64,000 nt of DNA, taken from contig NZ_JACXYU010000004.1 of the NCBI RefSeq assembly GCF_014779715.1, positions 248,001 through 312,000 of the forward strand, given 5' to 3'. Position numbers and translations under genes: made by a program. Below, piece by piece: positions 34,230 to 41,834 of the stretch (position 1 is the stretch's first letter; each line of letters begins with the position of its first letter). This DNA is from Streptomyces chumphonensis. Its GTDB lineage: Bacteria; Actinomycetota; Actinomycetes; Streptomycetales; Streptomycetaceae. The notes under the pieces are model-generated. The model ran no database searches and was not told the DNA's origin. It saw only the letters and a list, made by a program, of their open reading frames with translations.

Positions 34230-34287
34230 CCAGGGGGTGTCCTGTCGATCCTGGCGGTTCCGCCAAGACCGACAGGACACCCCCTGG
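34230..34287. terminator. Bidirectional terminator, perfect 18-bp stem
   Basis: CCAGGGGGTGTCCTGTCG and CGACAGGACACCCCCTGG are exact complements around a 22-base loop that contains GGCGGTTCCGCC. It separates the biosynthetic operon from the convergent TetR gene. Confidence 0.92.
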
Positions 34288-34311
34288 TCGGCCGCGCGAA
34301 CGGCGGACCGG

Positions 34312-34929
34312 TCAGGATTCGCCGCGTGGTTCGAGGTCGATGCGGGGTAGGGTGCCCGGTGTGGCGATTCCCGGGAGCAGGAGCCGCCACATCTCCACGG
34401 TGCGCTCCGGCAGGTCCTCGCGCTCGTTCACCAACTGGGCGTACAGCTGGACGCCCGTGCACGCGCTGACGATGAACTCGGCCACCATCGCCGGGTCGAC
34501 CCCGGGCAGCAACTCCCCGCTCTCACGTGCGTCGCGGAGACATTCCTCCATGACGTCCCGCCACTGCACGAACGAGGTGACGTCGTGCACGCCGAAGCCG
34601 CCCTGCTCCACGGAGAGCCGGACACCGGCGCGCAGCAGGGGGTCGCGCAGAAGCTGCTGCGCCCACACGCGCGTGATGTCCACGAGGCGCTGCAGCCCCT
34701 GGGTGTCGAGGTACGGCTCGATGCTCTGGGGCTGCGCCTGCATCACCGCCTTGGCGATGCCCTCCTTCGACTCGAAGTGGAAGTACAGGGATCCCACGGT
34801 CACACCGGCGCGCTTCGCGATCTTGCTGAGCCCCGTGGCGGCGTACCCGCATGCGTCGAACTCCTCGGCCGCCGCTTGAAGCAGCAACTGGCGCGTCCGC
34901 ACCGCTCTCTCCTGCATCTGACGTTCCAC
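34312..34929 (-). CDS. TetR-family gamma-butyrolactone receptor-like repressor (ScbR/ArpA type)
   Basis: The 205-residue protein starts at GTG 34929 behind CGGAGCTCAAGC. The helix-turn-helix region reads FDACGYAATGLSKIAKRAGV followed by TVGSLYFHFESKEGIAKAVM, the form typical of butyrolactone receptors (LYFHF, SKE). The C-terminal ligand domain contains WAQQLLRDPLLRAGVRLSVE. It should bind the AT-rich operator at 34992-35010 in the gap it shares with the AfsA-like gene and be released by a small signal molecule. Pairing of a receptor with a divergent afsA gene is the classic layout. Whether the ligand is a butyrolactone, butenolide or furan cannot be told. Confidence 0.9.
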   Translation of the reverse strand: MERQMQERAVRTRQLLLQAAAEEFDACGYAATGLSKIAKRAGVTVGSLYFHFESKEGIAKAVMQAQPQSIEPYLDTQGLQRLVDITRVWAQQLLRDPLLRAGVRLSVEQGGFGVHDVTSFVQWRDVMEECLRDARESGELLPGVDPAMVAEFIVSACTGVQLYAQLVNEREDLPERTVEMWRLLLPGIATPGTLPRIDLEPRGES

Positions 34930-34991
34930 GCTTGAGCTCCGCTCGTCCGTCGGCCGGTACAGGCGTCGGCCGGTACAGGCCTAGACAAAAA

Positions 34992-35010
34992 AAAGAATCA
35001 TCCTTATGTT
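34992..35010. promoter_or_regulatory. Operator A, candidate autoregulatory element
   Basis: AAGAATCAT-CC-TTATGTT lies in the 220-base gap between the receptor and the AfsA-like gene. Reverse-complemented it reads AACATAAGGATGATTCTT, close in outline to known ACATAC-N-GGTTCTT butyrolactone receptor sites. It is strikingly AT-rich for this genome and recurs at 36988 and 37984. Confidence 0.75.
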
Positions 35011-35149
35011 ATCTGCCGTGGCCCGTGCCGTCCAGGCGACCGTGTCCTACCGGGCCCTTCCTGCTCGCCGCACTCCCGTAAGCGCCCCTGTCGTGCGTCA
35101 GCGGCATGCCCCTGTGCGCGTCGTATCCCTACCTTCCGGAGGATCACCG

Positions 35150-36058
35150 ATGCCCAGCACCGCCACCCTCGCTCCCCTTCCTGTGTTCGTGCCGGGGGAG
35201 CTCGTCCACAAGGTCCGCCCCGCCGAAGTGCTCCTGACCGGCTTACGGCCCGACGACGGCGACGGATTCGTCGTCTCGGCCCACTGGCCCGAGGCGCACG
35301 GGTGCTACGCCACCGGGTGGACCGAGCTCGACCCGCTGCTCCTCACGGAGACGGTACGTCAGTGTCTTCCGCTGCTGTGCCACAGCGCGTACGACGTCCC
35401 GCTGGGCCACCATCTGCTCTGGGACACCTTCGGCTACGCACTGACCCCTGAGGCCCTGAGACCCGACGACCGCGCCGGAGAGCTCGAACTCCACGTCACA
35501 TGCCTGGAGTCGGCCTTCCGCGGCAAGCGGATCTCGGCACTGTCGCTGCTCATCACCGTGCTGCGGGGGACGCGTCTGCTCGCCGAGTGCACGACGCGCC
35601 TGACGGTGCAGTCCCCGGCCGTCTACCGGCGTCTGCGGGCGGGGCGCGGAACCCCCGATGCCGTCGCCGCCCTGCCGGCCACCCCCGCCGCGCCGATCGT
35701 GCCGTCCGCCCTGGGGCGCACGCGGCGCCGCGACGTGGTTCTGGGTCCTCCGACCGACCGCGGCCGACGTCTGCGCGTCGACACCACGCATCCCCTCTTC
35801 TTCGACCACCCGCTCGATCACGCTCCGGGCCTGCTCCTCCTGGAGGCCGCCCGGCAGGCCGCGGTGATGCTGCCTGCCGGCCGTCGCCCGTCGGTGACCG
35901 CGATGGAGACCTCCTTCCACCGGTACGTGGAACTCGACGCCCCGTGCTGGACGGAGGCGCGGCCCTCGGACGCGGACCCGGACGGCCACCGCCGTGTGGC
36001 CGTCGCTCTGTGGCAGAACGGCGTCCGGCGGTTGTCCGCGACGGTGCGACTCGTCTGA
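35150..36058 (+). CDS. AfsA/ScbA-type signal synthase (A-factor biosynthesis hotdog protein)
   Basis: ATG 35150 follows CGGAGGATCACC and gives 302 residues. Two AfsA hotdog repeats can be traced: residues 12-155 (VPGELVHKVRPAEVLLTGL; LLLTETVRQCLPLLCHSAYD) and 215-302 (TTHPLFFDHPLDHAPGLLLLEAARQAA). The protein condenses a beta-ketoacyl chain with dihydroxyacetone phosphate in A-factor-type signal synthesis. The codon for Leu32 is TTA (35243-35245), so translation should depend on the bldA tRNA. It is divergent from the receptor gene across operator A. An SDR that could finish the signal molecule follows convergently. Confidence 0.92.
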   Translation: MPSTATLAPLPVFVPGELVHKVRPAEVLLTGLRPDDGDGFVVSAHWPEAHGCYATGWTELDPLLLTETVRQCLPLLCHSAYDVPLGHHLLWDTFGYALTPEALRPDDRAGELELHVTCLESAFRGKRISALSLLITVLRGTRLLAECTTRLTVQSPAVYRRLRAGRGTPDAVAALPATPAAPIVPSALGRTRRRDVVLGPPTDRGRRLRVDTTHPLFFDHPLDHAPGLLLLEAARQAAVMLPAGRRPSVTAMETSFHRYVELDAPCWTEARPSDADPDGHRRVAVALWQNGVRRLSATVRLV

Positions 36059-36066
36059 GACGGCAA

Positions 36067-36104
36067 GCGGCCTGTACGCCCCTCCGCGGGGTCGTACAGG
36101 CCGC
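36067..36104. terminator. Bidirectional terminator between afsA-like and SDR genes
   Basis: GCGGCCTGTACG pairs with CGTACAGGCCGC (12 bp) around a 14-base loop between the two convergent stops. Confidence 0.85.
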
Positions 36105-36135
36105 CCGTGGTGGGTGCGGCGTCCGGAGCCGGGGG

Positions 36136-36909
36136 TCAGGCCGCGGTCCAGCCGCCGTCGACCGGCATCGCGGCGCCCGTGACGAAGGAGGCCCGGTCGC
36201 TGCACAGCCAGGCGGCGCTGTGGGCGATCTCCTCCGGTGCGGCCATCCGTTTCTGGACCGAGCGGCCGACGAACGACTCCTCCAGGGACGGGGTGTCCTC
36301 CAGGACCTCGTCCATCAACTCGGTACGGGTGCTCCCCACCACGAGGGCGTTCACGCGGACGCCCCGCTGCCCGTACTCGGAGGCGGCCGCCCGGGTGAGG
36401 CCCAGAACCGCGTGCTTGGCCGCCACGTAGACGGAGGACACACCCGCTGCCAGAACCCCTGCCACGCTGGACGTGTTCACGATCGCCGCAGGGCGCCCGG
36501 AGTCGAGCATGGCGGGGATCTGGTGCCGCATGCAGTTCCACACGCCTCGGACGTTCACCGCCATGATCTGCTCGAAGACCTCGGGATCCGTCTCGTGCAA
36601 CAAGCCCCCGGCCACCGTGTACCCGGCGTTGTTGAAGGCCCCGTCCAGCCTGCCGAAACGTGACACCGCCTCCGCGACGGCCCGTTCGACGTCGGCCTCC
36701 CGGGTCACGTCGCCCGTGGCCGCCAGGGCACGGCCCCCGGCCGCCGCTATCTCGTCGGCCAGCTCGCGCAGCCGCTCCTCGCGCCGCGCCACGAGCACGA
36801 CGGCCGCGCCCTCGGCGGCGAACACACGCCCGGCCGCCGCGCCGATCCCGCTGGACGCTCCCGTGACCATGACGACCTTGTCCCGCAGTAAGCCTCTGCC
36901 ACCTGCCAT
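36136..36909 (-). CDS. Short-chain dehydrogenase/reductase of the signalling locus
   Basis: ATG 36909 follows GTGAGGATCACT and gives 257 residues. Classical SDR features are VTGASSGIGAAAGRVFAAEG for NAD(P), NNAGY, the catalytic Ser in VNTSSVAG, and YVAAKHAV for Tyr/Lys. An oxidoreductase of this type is needed after AfsA to reduce the signal precursor, so a role in signal making is likely but not proven; antibiotic tailoring is the alternative. Codon 7 is TTA (36889-36891), again implying bldA control. Operator B lies about 80 bases upstream of its start. Confidence 0.9.
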   Translation of the reverse strand: MAGGRGLLRDKVVMVTGASSGIGAAAGRVFAAEGAAVVLVARREERLRELADEIAAAGGRALAATGDVTREADVERAVAEAVSRFGRLDGAFNNAGYTVAGGLLHETDPEVFEQIMAVNVRGVWNCMRHQIPAMLDSGRPAAIVNTSSVAGVLAAGVSSVYVAAKHAVLGLTRAAASEYGQRGVRVNALVVGSTRTELMDEVLEDTPSLEESFVGRSVQKRMAAPEEIAHSAAWLCSDRASFVTGAAMPVDGGWTAA

Positions 36910-36987
36910 AGTGATCCTCACTCCCCCTCGGCTGCTTCCTTCGACCGTCAGGGGTGGCCTTGCCTCAGCCCCTGCCGCTGACACTCG

Positions 36988-37009
36988 AAAGAATAATGCT
37001 TCTTATGTG
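36988..37009. promoter_or_regulatory. Operator B upstream of the SDR gene
   Basis: AAGAATAAT-GCTTC-TTATGTG has the same half-sites as operator A, with a 5-base rather than a 2-base centre. It lies upstream of the minus-strand SDR. Confidence 0.7.
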
Positions 37010-37220
37010 ATTTTACAGCCCCGAAGGTGATCGCGCTGCGACGTTCCGTAGTCTGGTCGCCGGCGGGCGCGTCGGGAACGTGGCGTCGTCCGCCCGGAGT
37101 GCGGGGGTCTGGCGCGTGCGGTCGCGAGGCGGAGGGAGAAGGGTGCGGGGCACCTCCCGGCGTGGGCCGGGGGAGTGCGTGCGGGGCGCTCCCGGCCGGA
37201 CGGAACGTCCGGAACGCCCC

Positions 37221-37904
37221 CTATCGGGGCTCTGGCGGGCGCAGGGCCGAGGCTCCGTAGAGGAGCAGGTCGCAGAGCTCGGTGAAGCGCGCCCTGGTGG
37301 TCTCCGTGCCCTCGGCGGTCGAGGCGTTGCCGCGGGCCCGCACCTCGGTCCCGGTGGCCAGGTAGAGGGTCATCTCCGTCACCGCGTCCGGTGTGACGCC
37401 CTTCCTCAACTGCCCACTCTCGTTCGCGCCCTCCAGCATCTCCCGCACCAGCGGGAGCCAGGTATCCGACCAGTTGGCGGCCCCCGGGAGCTCTCCGGAC
37501 AGCCGGACGGCCGCACGTGTCACGACGTCGCCCTGCAGCAGTTCCTGAAGGGCGAGGACGAGTAGGCATGCCTTGCGCAGGGGCGGCACCGGGAGCTGGG
37601 CCACCTCGTCGGCCCGCTCCCTGATACGGGAGAGGCCGAGCTCCGTCAGTTCCGCGAACAGGCGTCCCTTCGTGGGGAAGTGGAAGGTCAGAGCGCCCGT
37701 CGTGACATCGGCGGCCTTCGCGATGTGGTGCATGGCCGCGGAGGCGTGGCCGTGCGCGTCGATCTCCCGTGCGGCGGCGTCCAACAGAGCGTCGCGTGTC
37801 AGCAAGGACCTCTCCTGCTGTCGTGCTGCCCTCCTTCCCTTCGCGTCTGGCGCCACCGCGACCTCCCGCTCCCTGTTCTCAGACATCCGTTGATCACCAG
37901 ACAC
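37221..37904 (-). CDS. Second TetR-family receptor-like regulator
   Basis: The 227-residue protein from GTG 37904 (or ATG 37886) has a basic tail, then LLDAAAREIDAHGHASAAMH and HIAKAADVTTGALTFHFPTK. This is the same HTH plan as butyrolactone receptors, with LTFHF in place of LYFHF. The ligand domain is diverged (CLLVLALQELLQGDVVTRAA). It looks like a pseudo-receptor of the ScbR2/JadR2 kind, which often respond to the antibiotic itself rather than to the signal. Operator C lies about 80 bases upstream. The start with AGGTGAG ahead of it is chosen, with some doubt. Confidence 0.87.
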   Translation of the reverse strand: MSGDQRMSENREREVAVAPDAKGRRAARQQERSLLTRDALLDAAAREIDAHGHASAAMHHIAKAADVTTGALTFHFPTKGRLFAELTELGLSRIRERADEVAQLPVPPLRKACLLVLALQELLQGDVVTRAAVRLSGELPGAANWSDTWLPLVREMLEGANESGQLRKGVTPDAVTEMTLYLATGTEVRARGNASTAEGTETTRARFTELCDLLLYGASALRPPEPR

Positions 37905-37983
37905 GGTCCACGACTCACCTGCTGTTCACAACGGCGAGTTGACGAACTTGTCCATGTAAGGCACTCTCTTTCTTCAAGAGAAG

Positions 37984-38001
37984 AAGAATCATTATTATGT
38001 T
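37984..38001. promoter_or_regulatory. Operator C between the second TetR and transposase-like genes
   Basis: AAGAATCAT-TA-TTATGTT differs from operator A only in the two central bases. It is in the 145-base divergent gap and could control both directions. Confidence 0.75.
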
Positions 38002-38049
38002 TTGCCTCGTGAGTGGTTCCCCGCGTCAGGACTGACCAAGGAGACAGCC

Positions 38050-38461
38050 ATGTCCGCACAGGCCGCCGCCGCCCTCGTCGCGCCGGAGCGCCCGCAGCAC
38101 GGCTGCCCCGCCGGCCTGACCGCCTACGGGGAGCGGGTCTTCGGATACCTGCTCCGCAGTGACCGGCGCCGCTGGGAGGCCGCCGACCTGCGGCGGACCT
38201 CCCCCACGCAAAAACGCCGCTCCTGGGTACGGGACCACCGCGCTCCACGACGCGCCGCCGGTCTCCGTGCGGGTGCTCGCGCAGCGCACCGCCGTGACCG
38301 AAGCGGCCGTCCGGGACGTTCAGAACGAGCTCAGGCTCCTCGACTTCGAGGGGCGTTCCCTTCCCGGCCGGCATCGCCACATGACGCCGCCCTCCGCCGC
38401 GTACCTCTCTCTCCGCCTGGAGACCAGCAGGTCCGCCCGGGCAACTGTGAGGAAGCCATGA
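38050..38461 (+). pseudogene. Frameshifted short relative of the downstream transposase-like gene
   Basis: From ATG 38050 the first frame reads LTAYGERVFGYLLRSDRRRW, which resembles the N-terminus of the next protein (LTSRVFASLPRSDQRRKG). A +1 shift near the AAAAA at 38210-38214 leads to VLAQRTAVTEAAVRDVQNEL and LLDFEGRSLPGRHRHMTPPS, which resembles the last 60 residues of the next protein (LRDFTGRSFTGWHRHVTLAS). The middle is missing. The second frame stops at 38459-38461, overlapping the downstream ATG as ATGA, so it was probably once translated and coupled. Joined, it would be about 137 residues. It is either a decayed, internally deleted duplicate or a real gene with a sequence error. Confidence 0.6.
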
Positions 38462-39660
38462 TCGATGTACACCCGCGTGACATCCGTGCCCGTGACGACC
38501 GCCCGACTCCCTCCGACGCCGCCTCCCGTGACACGGTGCTCGCCGAGCTGACCTCCCGGGTCTTCGCCTCGCTGCCCCGTAGTGACCAACGCCGCAAGGG
38601 CACCCAGTACCTGAACGGACTGCTGTCCACCCAGGGGCGCAAGTCGATACGCAACATCGCGAACCTGCTCGGAAGCCAGGTCTCGGAGCAGAACCTGCAC
38701 CACTTCATCAGCGACTCCACCTGGGACTGGGTCCCCCTCCGCCGGGCCCTCGCCGACACCCTGGAGGCGGCCCTGCCGACCCGGGCGTGGGTGGTGACGC
38801 CCATGACCATCCCGAAGGCGGGGCAGAACTCCGTCGGAGTGTGGCGGTACTTCTCTCCGGCGCTCGGACACACCCTCAACGCGCAGCGTGCCGTCGGGGT
38901 CTGGGCGGCCTCGGAGTCCGCGAGCGTGCCGGTGAACTGGCGTCTGCAGCTGCCCTCTTCGTGGCTCGTGGACGGCTCCCGGCGCAGTCAGGCGGCGATC
39001 CCGGAGGGAACGAGCTCGGAGAGCCTGGCCGAATGCGCGGCCGAGGCCTTCCGGGAGACCGCTCTGGGCTGGGGACTGCGGGCGCGGCCCACCGTCCTCG
39101 ACCTCGGCGACGCGCACGAGCCGCTCCCGGAGAAGCTGGCCGCCACCCGCGCCCCGCTCCTGGTACGCGTGGGGCGGGACACCCCGCTCACGGTGACGGA
39201 CCCCGCCGTGCCCGGCCGGGAGCAGACCACGCTCACCGCGCACGAGATCATGGGCATGGCCCGGAACATGCGGCGGCCGGTGCCGGGGAGGCGCCCCCTG
39301 GCGGGAGTGGCGGAGGGTCTGCCCCTGGCCGCCGCCGTCCGCGTGGCGCTGCCCCGGCCTCCGGGGCCGGGGCGCGGGCACCTGGCGCTCGTGGGCCTGG
39401 GCACGTACGGCGCCCGTTGGCCGGGCGAGCTGTGGCTGTCCAACCGCACCACGGTCCCCGTGGAGCATCTGGCCCGCCTCGGGTGGCTCGCGAACCGGGT
39501 GACCCAGGACTCCGCGGCCGTGGCGGACCGGGTGGGCCTCCGGGACTTCACGGGACGCTCCTTCACCGGCTGGCACCGGCACGTCACCCTCGCCTCGGTC
39601 GCCCACGCCGTCGCCGTCCTGGCCGGCCGGCCCCAGCAGTCGCTCCGCAGCGCTTCATGA
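38458..39660 (+). CDS. IS701-type transposase-like protein lacking the first catalytic Asp pair
   Basis: The 400-residue protein follows the IS701/DDE_5 layout. Its N-terminus is VFASLPRSDQRRKGTQYLNG and RNIANLLGSQVSEQNLHHFI. The usual core is SVGVWRYFSPALGHTLNAQR, VPVNWRLQLPSSW, RRSQAAIPEG, and the late motif RPTVLDLGD. In active relatives the start of the core reads VVDDTGFPKKG. Here it is VVTPMTIPKAG, so the Asp pair is gone. No terminal inverted repeats or target duplication were noticed. It is therefore probably a domesticated protein, perhaps a DNA-binding regulator of the cluster, sitting behind operator C. It is coupled by ATGA to the remnant upstream. Confidence 0.8.
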   Translation: MIDVHPRDIRARDDRPTPSDAASRDTVLAELTSRVFASLPRSDQRRKGTQYLNGLLSTQGRKSIRNIANLLGSQVSEQNLHHFISDSTWDWVPLRRALADTLEAALPTRAWVVTPMTIPKAGQNSVGVWRYFSPALGHTLNAQRAVGVWAASESASVPVNWRLQLPSSWLVDGSRRSQAAIPEGTSSESLAECAAEAFRETALGWGLRARPTVLDLGDAHEPLPEKLAATRAPLLVRVGRDTPLTVTDPAVPGREQTTLTAHEIMGMARNMRRPVPGRRPLAGVAEGLPLAAAVRVALPRPPGPGRGHLALVGLGTYGARWPGELWLSNRTTVPVEHLARLGWLANRVTQDSAAVADRVGLRDFTGRSFTGWHRHVTLASVAHAVAVLAGRPQQSLRSAS

Positions 39661-39710
39661 ACCCGTCTTGCGGTTCTTCCGGACCGCCGAACTCCTTAGG
39701 GACGAGACCC

Positions 39711-41834
39711 ATGCAGTTACGACCGCAGACCGCACCGGAACAGTCGACACGGCGCGCCGAGGAACCCACCCGCCGCCCCGACCAGTGGAGCGCGCTCGAC
39801 CAGCGGGCCGTCGACACCGCCCGCGCCCTGGCCATGGACGCGGTGCAGCACGCCGGGCACGGACACCCCGGAACCGCGATGAGCCTCGCGCCGGCCGCGT
39901 ACGTCCTCTTCCAGAAGGTGATGCGGCACGACCCCGCCGACCCTTCCTGGGCGGGGCGGGACCGCTTCGTCCTCTCGGCGGGCCACGCCAGCGTGCTGCT
40001 GTACGTCCAGCTGATGCTGGCGGGCTACCCGCTCACCCTGGACGACCTGAAGGCGTTCCGCCGCTGGGGCAGCCGCACTCCCGGCCACCCGGAGTACGGC
40101 CACACCCCCGGGGTGGAAACGACCACCGGGCCGCTGGGGCAGGGCGTCGCCAACGCGGTGGGCATGGCGATGGCCGCACGGTACGAGCGCGGCCTGTACG
40201 ACCCCGGGGCCCCGGCCGGTTCGTCCGTCTTCGATCACACGGTCTGGGCCATCGCGGGCGACGGCGACCTGCAGGAAGGCGTGTGTGCCGAGGCGTCGTC
40301 CCTGGCCGGACACCAGAAGCTGGGCAACCTCGTCGTGCTCTACGACGACAACCACATCTCCATCGAAGGGGACACCGACACCGCCTTCTCCGAGGATGTC
40401 GTGCAGCGGTACGCCTCCTACGGCTGGCACGTGCGGCGGGTGGAGCCGAAGGCCAACGGCGACCTGGACCCCGGGGCGCTGTGCGAAGCCTTCCTCGCGG
40501 CCAGGGAGGAACGCGAGCGGCCCTCGCTGATCGCCGCGCGTTCGGTCATCGCCTGGCCCGCTCCCCGGGCCCAGGGCACCGCCGCCGCACACGGCGCCGC
40601 ACTCGGCGCCGAGGAGGTCGCGGCCACCAAAGAGGTACTCGGTCTCGACCCCGGACTCTCGTTCCACGTACCGGAGGAGGTGCTCGCCCACACCCGTACC
40701 GCCCTCGACCGCGGCCGTGGTGAACACGACGTCTGGGACGCGCGGTTCGCGAACTGGCGGGATGCCCACCCCGAACGGGCCGCGGAGTACGAGCGGATCA
40801 CCCGGGGGGACCTGCCGACCGGGTGGGAGAGCAAGCTCCCCACGTTCGCGCCCGGAACCGCCGTGGCCACCCGCAAGGCGTCGGGTACCGTGCTCGCCGC
40901 CCTGGGGCCGCTGCTGCCGGAGCTGTGGGGCGGCTCCGCCGACCTCGCGGGCTCCAACAACACCACGATCGACGGCACGTCCTCGTTCCTTCCGGTGGGC
41001 AACCCCCTGCCGCAGGCGGACCCGTACGGCCGCACCGTGCACTTCGGCATCAGAGAGCACGCCATGGCGTCCGTGATGAACGGTGTGGCCCTGCACGGCT
41101 CGACCCACATCTACGGGGGCACCTTCCTGGTCTTCTCCGACTACATGCGCCCCGCGGTGCGGCTGGCCGCGCTGATGCGGCTCCCGGTCACCTACGTGTG
41201 GACCCACGACTCGATCGGGCTCGGCGAGGACGGCCCCACGCACCAGCCGGTCGAGCACCTCGCCTCCCTGCGGGCGGTACCGGGCCTCAACGTCGTACGC
41301 CCCGCGGACGCCAACGAGACGGCGGCGGCCTGGGCGGAGATCCTGCGCCGGCGCGGCACCGACCCGGCCCCGCACGGACTCGTGCTGTCCCGGCAGAACC
41401 TGCCCGTGTACGCCCCCGACGCGGGGGCCGCGCGGGGCGGCTACGTCTTCCGTGAGGCCGAGGGCGGGGATCCGCTCGCCCTGCTCGTGGCCACCGGGTC
41501 CGAGGTCTCCCTGGCGGTCGCCGCACAGGAACTGCTGCGGGACCTCGGCATCCCGGCCCGCGTCGTGTCGATGCCGTGCCTGGAGTGGTTCATGGAGCAG
41601 GACCGCTCCTACCGGGACCAGGTGCTGCCCCCCGGTGTCCGCGCGCGGGTCACCGTCGAGGCCGGCGTCGGCCTGGGCTGGGAACGCATCGCGGGCGAGG
41701 TGGGACACGTGGTGTCCCTGGAACGGTTCGGGGCCTCCGCCGACGGTGCCCTGCTCTTCCGCGAGTTCGGCTTCACCCCCGAGGCGATCGCCGCCGCGGC
41801 GCAGAACGCCGTGGAGAGGACGGTCCGCCGATGA
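39711..41834 (+). CDS. Transketolase (cluster copy)
   Basis: The 707-residue protein is a full-length transketolase. It has GHGHPGTAMSLAPAAYVLF, the thiamine diphosphate site GDGDLQEG and then YDDNHISIEGDTD, a pyrimidine domain with HFGIREHAMASVMNG and THDSIGLGEDGPTHQPVEHL, and a normal C-terminal domain. It supplies erythrose 4-phosphate for the DAHP synthase of the same cluster. Codon 3 is TTA (39717-39719), placing the supply operon under bldA. The ribosome binding site is AGGGACGAG. It overlaps aroA by ATGA. Confidence 0.94.
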   Translation: MQLRPQTAPEQSTRRAEEPTRRPDQWSALDQRAVDTARALAMDAVQHAGHGHPGTAMSLAPAAYVLFQKVMRHDPADPSWAGRDRFVLSAGHASVLLYVQLMLAGYPLTLDDLKAFRRWGSRTPGHPEYGHTPGVETTTGPLGQGVANAVGMAMAARYERGLYDPGAPAGSSVFDHTVWAIAGDGDLQEGVCAEASSLAGHQKLGNLVVLYDDNHISIEGDTDTAFSEDVVQRYASYGWHVRRVEPKANGDLDPGALCEAFLAAREERERPSLIAARSVIAWPAPRAQGTAAAHGAALGAEEVAATKEVLGLDPGLSFHVPEEVLAHTRTALDRGRGEHDVWDARFANWRDAHPERAAEYERITRGDLPTGWESKLPTFAPGTAVATRKASGTVLAALGPLLPELWGGSADLAGSNNTTIDGTSSFLPVGNPLPQADPYGRTVHFGIREHAMASVMNGVALHGSTHIYGGTFLVFSDYMRPAVRLAALMRLPVTYVWTHDSIGLGEDGPTHQPVEHLASLRAVPGLNVVRPADANETAAAWAEILRRRGTDPAPHGLVLSRQNLPVYAPDAGAARGGYVFREAEGGDPLALLVATGSEVSLAVAAQELLRDLGIPARVVSMPCLEWFMEQDRSYRDQVLPPGVRARVTVEAGVGLGWERIAGEVGHVVSLERFGASADGALLFREFGFTPEAIAAAAQNAVERTVRR

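Noticed and set aside
38458-39660. An active insertion sequence
   Set aside because: The first catalytic Asp pair is missing, and I saw no terminal inverted repeats or target-site duplication around it.
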